Assembly (NCBI GenBank): GCA_029721515.1
Contig: CM056562.1
Location: 12,185,335 to 12,249,334, forward strand
Direction: 5' to 3'
DNA: 64,000 nucleotides
Origin: Synanceia verrucosa
Lineage: Eukaryota > Chordata > Actinopteri > Perciformes > Synanceiidae
Shown: positions 1 through 13,800 of the stretch, in pieces
Layout of the letters: each line of letters starts with the position of its first letter
Position numbering within the stretch: the first letter of the stretch is position 1
The notes under the pieces: generated by a model
Seen by the model: only the letters and a program-made list of their open reading frames with translations
Told to the model about the DNA's origin: nothing
The model's database searches: none
Position numbers and translations under genes: made by a program

Positions 1-3000
1 GTGAAATTTGAATAGCCCTCACTTTTTGTGTGAGGAAATTATAATGATGTTACAACTACTGTGCATAACTCTACTACGCCACTTATGCAGAAGAGGATAA
101 AAACATTTTTGGATCTATCTATGGAAACTTCTAAGTTTCGAGTCTCTGGGCATGTTCCCATGGCAACTGTTAACCGAAATCTTGCATTGCAAGGCTAAGT
201 GTCAAAGTGGAAGTGAGGATAATTAGCCTCCATGCAAAAAGTGAAAGCCAGGTAGCCTAGGCTCCTACTGTTAGCAATGATATCCACCAGACTACTATTT
301 TTCATTCATGTTAACATGTTGAGACATCTGATGATGGCAGAGTTCACAGCCCTGCTATCTCAGTAAGCAACCCAATTACCAATAAATGCATTATCAGTCC
401 TGAAACTGATGTGGGAGGCAACATAGCTGTGAACTAATAATAATAATAAGAAGAATAAGAATAATAAGTTAAATTACTATTTAAATTTTGGCGAAGAAAG
501 TCCACCAGTCAAAACAAATACAAATGGCATGTATACAAATTGAACTCAAGTTTTATTAAATTAAATTACTTCTGTCATTAATATGTTGAAACTTAACATA
601 AAAAACATTTTCTTTTAAACTTATTGAGAAAAACTGTAAAAATAATATTGTGATTCTAGAGAAAATGTGCTCCATATGCGATGGCTGGGAGATGCTGTAC
701 TGTGGCTCACTGCAATGGAGCGAGAAAGACTGTGACTATTTTTATCCCACCCTGAGGGCTGGGGCAGCTGTGTCAAAAGTCAACAACTATAGTGACTCCA
801 TGCTGTGACAGTCCCAAATGCACACTAACCCATACTGAGATTTGCCTTTTTTTTATATCTGAAATTAAATTAAGAACATATATAATTAAAGGAAGCTGAA
901 AACATGAACGCTGGAAAAACTAAAATAGGCTGAATTTACAGGAACTCCAACTAGATTCTATGGGGGAAGGCTGAGCTAATATAAACTAAATGCATCCTTT
1001 GAACCATAATAACAAATAGAATGTCAATACTCTTAACCTTGTAACCCAGAAGAAAAGCCAACAAGTCTGACAGTGTAACATTGACGATGAAATCTAATTT
1101 ACCCCATGTTAGCCATGGCAATATTGCTCTGTATGAGGCAAGGCTGTAATGTATTGATGTACAGCTTTGAGAATGACAAGCTGTACTCACTGTGATTTGT
1201 TACACTAATAAAAGTGAAGGCACATTATTGTCCTGCCCTCTCAAATACACATACACATCTTCCTCTTACTCTCTCTGTCTCTCGCACACTGAAACACACT
1301 CATTCCTCTTCATGGCCCACTTGGCTTTGTAGTGGCAAAGAGCTTGAACAAATTGAGAAATGATTGGAATTGAAAGATGAGTAATGGTGATTCCAGTGCT
1401 GTCCCTTCTCAATATGGAGATGATGAGATTTGATTCTTTGAGGTCAGGTGCATCATCCCAGCCGAGTGGCTGCCCTGTCTATGACTAAAAGATATAGGAG
1501 GCCATTCACTCTCACATACAAGCTTTTTGCCACAATCAGTCATGGGTCAACATAAAATCAATGGTATACTTACCAGTGCTGTATTAATACAATTCATAGC
1601 CATCACAAACTTGGTACATTAACCTTATTAATAAGAGCACAGGAATGCATTAAAGGAGTTGCAGACTATTATCCTGCCTCCTCCCAGCTCATGTCTGTGT
1701 GACTGAATCAACACAGAGGGACTAAATGAGGTCAATGAAGCTCCCCCATCCATGCCTTTTCACTGCTATCTCCTCATCATGGTCAGCTATTAACTCAGCA
1801 TTACAGCACCATTAGCGTAGCGTTGCCACATATAACACTGCAAACTGCCAAACATACCGACTAGCAAATGGCAGTTCTGGTTTCAGTGACACTCAGTGGA
1901 AAAAGGGGTAAGGAGGGAAAGAGGGAAGCATCTGTTTGTGAATTTGAAGGTGGCAGAGCTGGCTAGAGCTGGGAGGTTTGTTAATATACATGCAGCCATG
2001 ATTACTGGTGTTCCTTCTCTGATTAATTGATCCCGTAAAATGAGTAAAGGGGGGGTGTAAAGTCATTAAAGTTGCTCACAATTGAAAGTTTGAATAAAAC
2101 TAGAAAAACAAAAGGGTTTTTTTTATACAGAATGAAAAATACAAAAATACATTGTGCACCTTCCCATCCACGGTATTCTACTGATGATTCTCAAATTACA
2201 CGCTCCGTTGCTTTTATACCTTTTGACAAAAGTGGAGAAGGTTGGCAGCTCCCGGCTGTCTTAAGTTATCGTCCCAGTGAGCCGAGGAAACTCCAGAAGT
2301 AAGACTGACTTGTGTCAGCACAAACCATGGAAAGTCAAATCACTTGTGAGATGGATGTGTTTACTCCTACCCTCTGTTCGTTAGAGCGTGACAGTTCAAT
2401 GATGAATAATGTCAGGGGAACAAACCTGTGTTTGGACACTGTTCCTTTAACACCAAAGTACTGCAGTTTCCTTTCATTGGTTCCTTAGTCCTTACATATT
2501 GTTTGTAAAGTTGCAAAGGACCTGTGTGCGTGTGCATAGCAAAAAAATTACGAATTAATCCATTTTTTATTTATTTTTTTCCAGTCTCCAATGGGACAAA
2601 ATCAAGAATAATTTCAATAGAGTTCAATAGCATGAGATTGTCTTTAGTTTTGAAATCTCCTCAAAATGCATATCATCACCAGGCAATAAAACATCCCAGT
2701 CCTATACTAGGAATGTTACCATAGCAACAGCTGATGTAGTAATGTGGAGCAAAAGCAGTTCAAGTGTTCAAACATAACAACACCCAACAAATAAGAAATA
2801 TTTAAAAATGCTCAGCTGGAGATGGAATCAGTCATTATGCTGCGCCCTCACAGAGGCTAACATGGCGTTTTTAGCTGCATTTTGTTTTCATGAACCATAG
2901 ATACATAACTGGATTTGGACAATGACATTACATCTGTCAGTTGCTCTGAAGGTGTGCTACTAACTGATTGATGTGCCTCACCCAAACACAGGAAAGCTGT

Positions 3001-6000
3001 GTAGCAGTGAATCATAGGGGGATTGCATGCAGGTGTGTTCTATGTCTATGCGTGCAAAGGGAGCATGAGAGGTAATTACTGGGTCTGAAACCTTAACAGA
3101 CATGGTGGATGAGGATAAGATCCCTTCCCTGGACGAGTGTTTTAATGGGAGCATGGGGCATAGCGTGACAGTGGTTCTCTCCTGAGATCTGCAGCATCTC
3201 TCCTTGGTAACAATCTCACCTGTAGCATGAAATTGGACTCTACAGTGTTCACTTAATGAAGCATCCGATTGTGAATAATCATAACTCCAACAGTAAGGTG
3301 AGCTGTAAAAACACATAAAAGATGACATTTTCTCACCAGAAAATAGAGATACTCAGACAGTGGGCCGGCAGTCTCTCTTCTAGGGCCATTTTACATGATT
3401 AATAGGGTAGAGAGCAGGAGTTGAAACTGCAATTAAAGGTGTCTTCCATCAGAATAAAACCCTCTTTCTAGTAGTCAGCTAAAGGAGGACCGAGGGGAGC
3501 AATGCTCCACCAGAGAAGTCATTATTTCTCCACCATCCCCTCTGCTCTATGGAATACATTAACTTCACAGTGTCACTGTCTTAGCCAGAGTGCCTTGACT
3601 TCATTGCTTGTTTTTTTTTTTATTTTTTTATTATTTTTTTTTTAAAGGGATGCATGCAATTAGAAGAATGGAGAGAAGAAAGTGCTTGGAAGAAGTCCCC
3701 AACCCCCATGCAGAAAGTGAGTACCAGCACAAAACAAGCTCGGGGCCCTGCCTGAGACTGAGGAGAGTCTCTGATAGTCACTGTCACCGCTGCTCATTGA
3801 CAACAACAACAAAAAAAGGAAGAAAACAACTGCAAAGTCTCCATTTCACAGAGTAAATGGCTTCCTAAAAATGTACAGATGGATTTCCAATAACAGATGC
3901 CCGCCCTGCTTTGTGTAGAACAATAAATGATACTTCCTTTGAGGGGGATAAAGTACCTTAACAGCATCAAAGTACAATCCAACTTCAACGAATATTCTAT
4001 ATTGAAATTATGCAGACATTGCACAGTAAAACGCATTAGCATGTTTAACAGAGAAGGTGCTGCACACCCACATCATATAAACTTTCTTCCAATTCTTCTT
4101 TTGTATGGCTTACCGGGCTGCAAACACCAAGGATCATTACATCCATAATTCCCTATTTTGCATAATGTCATTGTGGATATTTGACTGGATTTGACTTTCA
4201 GCTACAGTGCAATTAATTCTCTATAGATTACTTAGGTACTTTGCCAGGGCACAGACAAGCATTATAGCCACATGGGATACTTATCCAAGTTAGCTCATGA
4301 ATATGCGTCACCTCGAGAAAGTAATAGAGATTGTGGAGGAAACATCATAATTGGAGAAACGGTGGAGGCATTATTGTGAGTCTAGTCCTCCTTCCATGTG
4401 TGCTACAGTAATGAGCCTGAGGAAAGTGATTGCCGTACATTTGATGGTTCACTGACTTCACAGTCATTGTCTTTATCTGCGATAGAAAGGAGAGGTGGGG
4501 GAAGGATCGCAATTCCTTTGAGGTGCATTTAAATCATAGTCTCCACATATTACTTGGGAAAATTCCCTCTTGAGTGCACGGGGCTGAGATGGCGTCCTTC
4601 AAGCCCCGCTAGGTTTCCTGTCATCATGAAATGGGAGCAGGAGATTAGGGGGGTGAGGAATGTAGGGGATGGAGAAGGAGGGGGGTAAATACTGAAATCT
4701 GGTCTAATCCCATCTCATACAGCTGAAGATAAACTCCTCCTAAAACATTTCTGCTCAGAGCTGAGGTAACTGGAAGGAATGAGCGGAAAACCCACCAGGA
4801 ATAAGCCTTAGAACATATTGTTTGGAAAGTAAACTAACAAGGGGCCACAGAGTTATTACATGTAACACTATTTTGGTACAATACAACCAGATAAGGTTTT
4901 TATAGGTGACTGAGTGCTGCTATTCTTGCATAAGAAACACATCAAAGTAGGAATTTTGCACAGCTCACTGTGCTGAATAGAGTGCTGTAAAACCCGTCCT
5001 TCCTGTGTAATTAATGACAAGGAGACAGAAAGCGTGAAACACATAACTAGAGGGTTTGTATCCTAAGTATTACAATTTCTTAATATTATTGTGATTTAAT
5101 TTTCAGCTATTCTTCCATTTAGCTGCAGCACAAAGAGTGATTAAATGTCACAAGCAGTTCTATTTTGCTGAAATACTGTCTTTTATAACTCACATTTAAA
5201 AACATTTGATCTGATATTTCAACGTGGTGTTCCAACCCTATGTGAGGATGAGCGGAAGAAAATGGACTGTGTTCCATCGGCAGCATTTGGCAAAACACTG
5301 CTGCAGCATTACAATGCACAGAATAAAATTAGTGGTGTGTATTTAACAGCCTTGTGGCTCATCTTAAATAATGAGATGAACACAAATCCAGACCATGACC
5401 TTTGTGCCCCCAGTTCATGCTCGCTTCTGCGTTTTCTCTCACACTCATTTTTCTAATGAAATGCTACACAAAGCCCCCAGATTAATGTGCAAGAATAAAT
5501 AAATAAGAAGGAGCAGGGTGACTGCTGATGCGAGAGGAGAAGGGAGGAGGAGGAGGAGGGGGCTGTCTTACAACACATCGTCCCTGCTGTAAGAACATGC
5601 CTTATCAACACTTTCCCCCTGTAACATGTCAATGGAAAGCTGCACATTTCATCAACGAGGCCATGCATGCAGCTGAACTGTTGTAAGCTGCATGATCTCC
5701 TTGCCTTGTTATACCATGTGTGTCTCCCCTCTCTCACCTCTCCTGTCTGCACAGCTCATATATCTAACCTCTAACATTCATCCCAGCCCACAGTGAATCT
5801 AAAAGCCTGCAAACAGCTTCTGTTTGACTGTCTCCTCTTTGTGTTTCAGGTCTAGTGTAGACACAGGGATATTGCAATGTAAGATGGTGCACCAGCTGCA
5901 AACCTCAGCATGTTCACCTTTACTTCTCATCATAAGGGCCTGAAATAATTAACTACATGATAAATTAAATTTTAAATTAAATGCAAAAGTGTGGGAATTG

Positions 6001-6830
6001 TTCAGCAATGAGGTGGCAAGTGTGCATGATGTAGAAGCAAGAGAGCAAATTTGTATGTATATTAATTCAGTGCCGCACTGGGATGAGCTACCTCGCAAAG
6101 CCCTGTTGTGCCATTTAATTTAAAAAGGCGCCCTGTCTATGCAAATCACTGGGAAAGGACATTTTTCATCACTCCCATGAAAATAGCGCATAAAGGAAAG
6201 GTGTTGCATGCAGGTGGACAGGAGCCAGAAAGCTGCACAACACATGGGATCTTAGAGGAGCATTGGCACATCTGAGAAAGCACATCTGTCCTTTTACACC
6301 CATATTCCAATTTATGCTTCTTTTTAATATATTGCTCGCATGCCTGTGTGCCATTTCGTGATGAATAGTGTGAGCGGAAAAAAAACAACACAAAAAAACA
6401 TTTGTATCCTTTTAAGTTGCTACTGGATTAAAAACTAGCAGCTAAAAATCACTTGGCCCTGAGGCTTAAGAGGGGAAAAAAGCAAATCCACACAGAGTGA
6501 GTATGGAGGTGTCTCATAAGAGCATCATCAACATCATAGCTGCTCTGAGTCCTCAGGACAGGCCTTCTTGTGTCACTGTGTGCTTACTGTACGTGTGAAT
6601 ATTGGTGTGTGAGCAGATGGGGTTGAGGCCACCTTCATGTTTGTGAGTGTGTGTGTGTGTCAGTGGGGGGTTGCATTTATGTACACACATTCATTTTTAA
6701 CATTTTTAACATAAACATAAACTGACTTTTCATTTTCTATAGGTACATCTGTGTATTACAGTAGAATGGACAACATTACTCATATTATTATTTCTCATAC
6801 ATTATTTTTGCTTTGGCCAGTTTTACAGCT

Positions 6831-6832
<2 letters not shown>

Positions 6833-6895
<63 letters not shown>
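6833..6895. repeat. (TA)n microsatellite
   Basis: Uninterrupted TA dinucleotide array of about 31 copies in the left-edge intron. Likely length-polymorphic. Confidence 0.97.
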
Positions 6896-6897
<2 letters not shown>

Positions 6898-7075
6898 CAC
6901 TCTATCCACCAGGGTGCCATGGTCCTAAAAGACTCCTAATGAGTGTTGTTGTCAGTAAGTGGGTGCTGGTGGCAGCAAGGTCATGTGATAGCCTGAAAAA
7001 TGATGTCCAGGTCAGAGTTGCATGTCTGGAACCATCCCTTATTACTGCACCATTTCCTTCAGTTCCTGTCTCACA

Positions 7076-7076
<1 letters not shown>

Positions 7077-7117
<41 letters not shown>
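7077..7117. repeat. (AC)n microsatellite
   Basis: Uninterrupted AC array of about 20 copies, some 180 bases from the TA array and 510 bases downstream (in transcription) of the LNS6 exon donor. Confidence 0.97.
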
Positions 7118-7118
<1 letters not shown>

Positions 7119-7624
7119 CGTCCATAACTGCTTCTTACCACACACAACATAAACATACTGATGGCCACGCATGGTCATACTCCCCATTAAATCATGACTT
7201 CCTCTTCTTTTGCTGTTATGAACCTCAACACAATTAAGCCCTGAAGGCTGAGCTTCATCTCAAGTTTTGAGCTATAATATTAAATATTCATGACTAAATA
7301 AGCAACAACAAAAGTTACATTATCTTTTGGTATTATCTATAAAGAGTTTAACACTGAAAAACACAAAAAAGAGGACTGTGTGGGTGTGTTTAAATTTCAT
7401 TAGCAGTTACCTAACAACTGTCATCAGATGCTGACAGATTGAAGTGATCTTTTTCCAAATACTCACTTCAGATAAGAAATGTAAATCCCTCATATTAAGA
7501 AACTGACAAAGAAAATACATTTTAAAGGCTTTATCCGGATGCACTGCATGTACAGTGAAGAGTACTCTGGGTAATTTGGTGTGCTGCACTTGAAAGTGTG
7601 TTAATTAACAGGTTCTGGACTTAC

Positions 7625-7806
7625 GATGTGGAGCTTCAGGAAGTCTCCGAGACCAGTGGAGCTGTCCACCCTCACCAAGACAGCATCCTTCAGGTGCGTG
7701 CTGAAACCAATGGCTAGCCGGTCTGCCCTCGTGCTGGGACGGTCATTTGGCGGCCACGTGTATGTGATCAGTCCACCATCTCGCCCAAATATGTACGTTG
7801 TTCCCG
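7625..7806 (-). CDS. nrxn1: nrxn1 exon: first part of LNS6 (shared by alpha and beta)
   Basis: A 182-base exon (2 + 60 codons), entering in phase 1 after TTCTCTAG and leaving in phase 0 at CACATC|GTAAGT. It encodes GTTYIFGRDGGLITYTWPPN, then DRPSTRADRLAIGFSTHLKD, AVLVRVDSSTGLGDF and LKLHI. LNS6 is the domain that binds neuroligins, LRRTMs and cerebellin. In human NRXN1 beta numbering, the neuroligin-contact residues N103, D104, S107, R109 and L135 and the calcium ligand D137 (LGD, codon 7643-7645) are all present; this numbering is from memory of the structures. The rest of the fold, including splice site 4 and the other calcium ligands, is encoded beyond the left edge. Confidence 0.97.
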
Positions 7807-10354
7807 CTAGAGAAAAAACACAGAGATAGAACAAATACAGGACATTAATAGCGTGTTCCCCCTTGCAGTCATGTACCAGGTGTGAGCCAGCGACTGTCAA
7901 CACTAAAACATTATTAACACAGCAAAGCCAGCATCAGTGCTGTGAGCACAGATCACCGTCAGTCTGAAGTGTTTCATTGTGCTGAGTAATGACTTTGCAA
8001 ATCACTGGGCGGCAACATATCACTCTAGAACAGCCCTCAGCCCCATCTGAGGGTTTAAGTACACTCATGTCAATTCATGAGAAGGGGGAAAATGCAGCAG
8101 AAATGAGAGGCAGGTACTGGTGCCACTTTCCTCATGATGCAGCACAGGTACTCAGGTTTACTGCCACTGCCTGCTTCACCTCTGATGAATGACATACAAG
8201 TGAATGCTTGTGAAATTTGCAAAATATGTGTTCCCGGTACCAAGGTAACCAGCACGCCAAACCAGGCACCTCCCTATCTCTCACACGTCATTAGCATCCA
8301 GCAGCATTATTGACTGTCTAGTCCAATTACACCCTCTTTGTGACCTCCAAACCAGCTACTTCCTGTCTTGCTGCATTAGCCTGTTGTCCTCAGCCACCAT
8401 ATGAAAGGTTTGAACATGATGGTAGATGAGAGAGTGGTTCCAATTACATAGCTATTCAATGAGAAGGAGCCTTGTGGCATTACGCCAGTGACCTCGTCAA
8501 AAAGACGGTCGGAAATAAGTCCGTCTCGACTAATGAAGGAAGTGGTCTGTTAATAGCGGGGACACGTTCATGTTTGAAGCCACACTCTCAGGTTTTGACG
8601 CTTGCCACCCATTTCAGAGCTGTCAGAGTCATCTCAATCAAAATAAGGGCTTATTTCTTCCCAATCACAAACCTTCATTAGGGTAGTGTTTCGATTCCTT
8701 TCTGCCAGGGTGTTTGAAAAGTATGCTGGTGAAAGAAAGTGTGTGTAAAATGTGAATGAATAAGTATGTGATTGGGAAATAAATGTCTGTGAGAAAGGCT
8801 GAAAATAAATGCAGCTTTCAGATTTGCATAAAAACTGCTATCTTCATGAAAAATTAGACGCGGAGCTGCTCGTGTCTTATGCATTTGTGTGTGTCTGTGT
8901 GTGTGAGGAGAAACACAGAGAGTGTGTTAATATTCATAGGGGCAGGGAGTTAAACAGCCCTAGCCTGAACAATAGATTATAAATCATTTTGACTGGAATT
9001 CCAATATTTTCTTGTAAACCAGTTCACAAGGATCTAAAACTATCAATATATATTTTGCATTAATTTAGATATTTCTGTTTTCCTCCCTCTGGCCTTCCTT
9101 TCGCAGTGCAGTGATTACTCTGCTCTCAAGTTTCTTTTCCAATTTCATTCTCCCATTTGAGTCAATACACTGTCAAGCGTTAGCTAAAAAGAATTGCATC
9201 ATTAATTAACGATAATGTGATTAACAAATGATGTCGGGACGTACAGATCTATGGCGGGATTTATTGTTTTCATAAAGCATAACTTGCATTTGTAAAACGC
9301 AATGAAATAACACTGTAAGCATTCTTGTTCGCCTAATGGATGAAGTGTTATGAAGCTTGATGACTTCTACAAAGGAAAAGACATTATGTGTAATATATTT
9401 GCAAGGCAGGGATCATTTCTTTTTCATGAAGTCTGCCGGCTACCGCTGAAAAACCCTCCTTGTTCCCACTAATGCATATCTGATGTTGGCCCCTTCACAG
9501 AGCAATCTCAAATTCATGTAGCTCGCGCTGAACTGTTGTCTCTGTCTCCGACTTTCTCCCCCAAAGCCAAAACCAAAACACTTGGTCCATGCTCCAGCTT
9601 ATTATAATTAAGCTCTTTTAAACCATGTCAGTGTGGGAACTCACTGGGCCCTTAAGCGTCCATTTTCCCCTCTGTCTATTCATACGATTTGACACCCACT
9701 TCTATCCCACTGACAGCTTATTTACTGTTGGTGACCTCCAAAAAAAAGTATAAAGATTGCTCATTTCAGTGGACTGGTATGCATATCGTTCTTGTGACAC
9801 CCTTAAGCTAAATGGATAAACAGCAAGACCCTCATGTCAAGGCATGAAAGGTCAACTAAACTATTCTGTGACATGCAGATTATAGAGATGGCTGCAAAAG
9901 AAGACTCAGAGGGTGAAGATAATAAGGTTGCCAATATGTGGTAAAGCAGCCTAAAATCCATACAAGCATGTAAGACTAGTAAAAGACTCCTTGAGGGACT
10001 GTTGAGGATTAAGATACATGGAGGAACATGGCTAATACACACCTACACAGTTGTGCATTGGCGTGAAATCTGCAGACACGTGCCTGTGTAACTCCAGTGG
10101 TGGGAGTAATTATGCACTGGCTCCATATTTGTTATTTGTGTGCTCTCCTGGGACACCGGGCTCAATATAGATCTGTTGTAGTCATTAGATACAGTAGTGT
10201 CCTGGAAATACTTGCCTGTTTGTTGTCTCTTTAATTCAACAAGAGTTTCAGTATATTCCCTGTTCACCCACTGTATGATAATAAAAAAAAACAAAAACAA
10301 ATGAAAGGCTGAGATCAAGGTAAAATGAGGGAAATTAAAGATACAAAGTGGTTA

Positions 10355-10880
10355 GTGGTGTACAGTGTTGGGGGCAATTAGACCCAGAAAGTAACACATT
10401 ACTGTTAACTATAGTAATCATGTAGTTACTAATCAATGTTGATGTTGACTTTACATGCTTCACCTATATATGCATAATGGGAGAAGAGAAAAACAAATCA
10501 AACATTCCTTTCCATGCACAACATTCATCATGACTTGACTTTGACTAGCGCTCAAGCTCAAGAATGAGGAGAAGCAACAAAGATGGCAGAGCCGGTTACA
10601 ATGTCTTTTAAGGTTTAGAAATCTGCACATTACTTCCAATTTGTTGCATGAAAGGACAAGAGTGTGACAAGAGTGTGTGGAAGTGCTTTTTGGATTGATA
10701 TTCACAACTTGCCTGTCACCTTTGTAATATTAAAGAGCATACAATGTTGTGTATGTTCTACTTTTATTAGAATAAGGATTGATTTAAAATGATCTGACAA
10801 GTGAGCTATCATGCAGGTGATGTTAGAAAGTAATCAGAAAGTAATGTAGCTACTAGTGCTATTACTGTGATTACCTTCCA
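10355..10880. mobile_element. possible non-autonomous DNA transposon copy (diverged)
   Basis: The left part reads GTACAGTGTTGGG followed by AGTAACACATTACTG and TAGTTACTAATC. The right part reads AGTAATCAGAAAGTAATGTA, GCTACTAGTGCTATTACTG and TGATTACC. Both are rich in the AGTAAC/GTTACT words that mark a family of inverted-repeat elements common in fish genomes. The ends are diverged, and I could not fix target duplications, so the limits are approximate. Confidence 0.4.
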
Positions 10881-13800
10881 CAGTTAGCAATTTAGTGCAC
10901 CTTAAAATCTGATTTTCTTGTTTGAGAGAAAGTTTGGAAACCAAGAGGCGGCGTGTCTGGTTGGTCTTACTCAGGACTTCACCGTTGATCAGACCTCCGG
11001 GATGAACTCCTCAACCACAGGTCTTCCCCTGTTGATGAATGAATTAATCCGTCCTCACGTTGGACTACATTGAGAGCTGGCTGCCTCTCGGCTGTGTCAG
11101 TTAACATCAAAGCGGATAAACATTGGCAGATCAAACACTCTGCTTTCATTAAAAATGTAGCACCATCCCAGGGGTTCTCCCGCGTTTGGCCAAAGAGGTG
11201 TGTGGGATAGCAGACTGTAGGAAAGCAAGCGTGGCCTGTGTGTTATAGAGCCCTCTTGGCACTGACTTCTCAATGTCCATGTGTTGTGTTCATTGTGCTG
11301 CAATGAAACAGTAGCGTACAGCAAAGTCACATGAAGAGGCGGCTCGGTGTGAGGAAAGGAAAAGTAACCTGGCTCTGTGCCCTGGAGTAACAGTTGTGGG
11401 GTGGTTAGGATACAGAAACCAGGCTTGACTATATTGCTCAGCTAAGGTGAGGCCATCGGACCGTCTTTCCTCTGACCTCCAACGCGGCCATCATAACGAG
11501 CTTCATATTACCACCTCTGCCGAGAAACTGGGGAAGAATCCAATCATAATTACATAGTTGTGATGGAAATGTGAAAAGGAGAGATGACATTATGGATCTG
11601 CTTTCTGTCAGCACCTAGCACTTGCATTTCTCTTTTTCGCTGCCAAGAATTCCCGTAATGACTGGTGTGCAAAAATAGATTAGCCGAGAGGTGGCATATA
11701 GAATAGCTTTTTCAGACCGTGTTTCTGATCTTTTCCATGCATCTCTTGAATGGATTTTCAAAGTAAGATCATCTTTTCTGAATCATCTCTTGTCTATAAA
11801 TCTTACATCTAGACAAAAACATATGGTTTACTTTTAACTGTGCTGTGTATCTTTACAATAGACATGAACTTAATGAGGACAACGTGTAAGATCATTTAAA
11901 CTTGTTTGTAAGTGGGACAGAAATAAGTAGGTGAACATTTACATAAATTGCTACAAGTTGTTCATTTCCAGACTATTTAAAAAGGACCAGACTATATTAA
12001 GGCTAACATCATTTGGGTTTATCTTTAGTGTGTGCCCCCCCCTCGGGAGGAGTACAATTAAAAGAAGCTTAATGATGTCTATTGGATTACTATTTCAGTT
12101 TCCAGAGAAATCATTACCACAATTCATGAGGACACCGTTGTCCAATAAAACACCATCGGTATCTGGTAAGGGAGCTATCTGCGATCAATGCCCCTGAAGA
12201 TTTAGTGCGATGAGGGAACTTGATCAATTTTTGTCCCCCCCCCGATCTACCTTCCTCACTATATCTTACCTTTTGGAATAATTAAATGGTATAGAAGCTG
12301 AGGAGATGAGGCGGTAAATAGATTGCAGGGTTATGAGCAAACTTGCATCTTTTCAGCTGCATGTTCTGGCTTGGCAGCAAATACAAAGCCGTGAATCACA
12401 CAGTCGAATAGGGGCACCGTTCAAACAGTCTTGGTGTATAATTAAAGGGTCCATCACACCCCATGATCCAAAATAATGATGCAGTAATATCTATCTATAG
12501 AGCAGGGATTTTGTTTGATCCACAGTATTATTCCTCCCCAGGCTTCTTTGAATAATATTTCATTCATTTTGTCTGGCAAAAATCTTGTGACATGAACCAA
12601 CAATAATGGAAGATGGAAAAAAAAACATGATTTGATTATTCAAATGTCAAGGAAACTGCACTACAATGATATTTTCTTTCCAGTTAGCCAGTCTTGTAGT
12701 TATTTCAGCAGGCAGAAATAATGCAGGGTAGCGGAATCTCAGACATTACATTTATGTTTAAAATGTGTATCATGTTTGTGACTGTTTGTGGAGGGTATGA
12801 AAAGATAATCAATGGTTTTGCTTACACAGTTCTCAACACATTTCATTTATATTTGGTTGTTAAATATGAAGCATTATGTTGTTTCAATTCTTTGAGGAAA
12901 TAGGATTTGTAAGAACATTTCTCAAATCTTCAGAAAAATGTCACCATATTGTATAAATTGCTTGTTTCTATGATTTTAGTGGTATTTAAATTAAATAAAT
13001 ACACATCACATCGCAAAAACTATTCTATGTGACTGTTTCTTTGTCTGTCCAACCAAATTGTTCCCACTATACTGTAACGATTTGTTTCATACAATTTATT
13101 TCTGATTTATTCACTGCGGCTGCTGCTCTATAAATACAAAACTTCTCTTCTGTACACCAGAGAATGTTTCCTAGAAAAGACCGTGAGGACTGTACTTTAC
13201 TGTCTGTGCAGGGGGGGAGGGTGATGACATTTCTGTCAGAGTTTTTTCTTTGTCTGTGACAGTTTGGTGCTCTGGCAACATGCTGTGAACTTAACTGTTC
13301 CAAAGAAGAAGAAGAGTGGTATTAAAAATCACCTGGGGTTTCTTTTTTTTTTTTTTTTTGCTTGTCACGTTCACCTTGCAAGACCAGGTGCCACCTTTCC
13401 TGTTTTTTGTTCAAGTGTATCCGCACATGGCTGTACAATGATCGAGGTGCAGGCTGGTGGACACTTGGCCCTCTTTGATAGACTGTCTCTGTGGCAGGCT
13501 GCCGGATCTGTTTGGCTCTCTACCTAATGTCACAAAGCCATGTCTTGCATTTGGCATGAAGCTCTGAGCACCAGAGTAGCAAAGTAGCATAATATGTTAT
13601 ATTCTCCCAGGCTAATTAAATTCAAACAGCCATATATTCACTCCTGGCTACTCTGCACCTTTTGTACAAGGACACTAGTCCTCGAGAGAGAGTTTTTTGT
13701 GATACAGTAGATCCCTTCTGTACTGCTCTCTATTGTACATCACAGTTGTCAGAGAACGCTGCTTTATCTGGTGATGAAAACCCACATCCACACGTAATGT

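Larger units (their letters stand above)
1..7624 (-). other. nrxn1: nrxn1 intron after the first LNS6 exon (continues off the left edge)
   Basis: I looked for the next LNS6 exon (QGKIGV..FNVGTDDI..HVVRFTRSGGNATLQV) on the minus strand and did not find it, so this 7.6 kb is taken as intron. It has an AAT-rich stretch at 434-470, a T-rich run at about 3609-3643, a GA-rich patch at 5530-5560, a TA array (6833-6895) and an AC array (7077-7117). No other gene is supported. Confidence 0.75.

Noticed and set aside
6813..7127. Open frames across the TA and AC arrays (Tyr-Ile and Thr-His repeats)
   Set aside because: These are translations of dinucleotide microsatellites.
1..7624. Next LNS6 exon and splice site 4 exon
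   Set aside because: Searched by eye on the minus strand for the QGKIGV and SGGNATLQV words; not found, so they must lie beyond the left edge.
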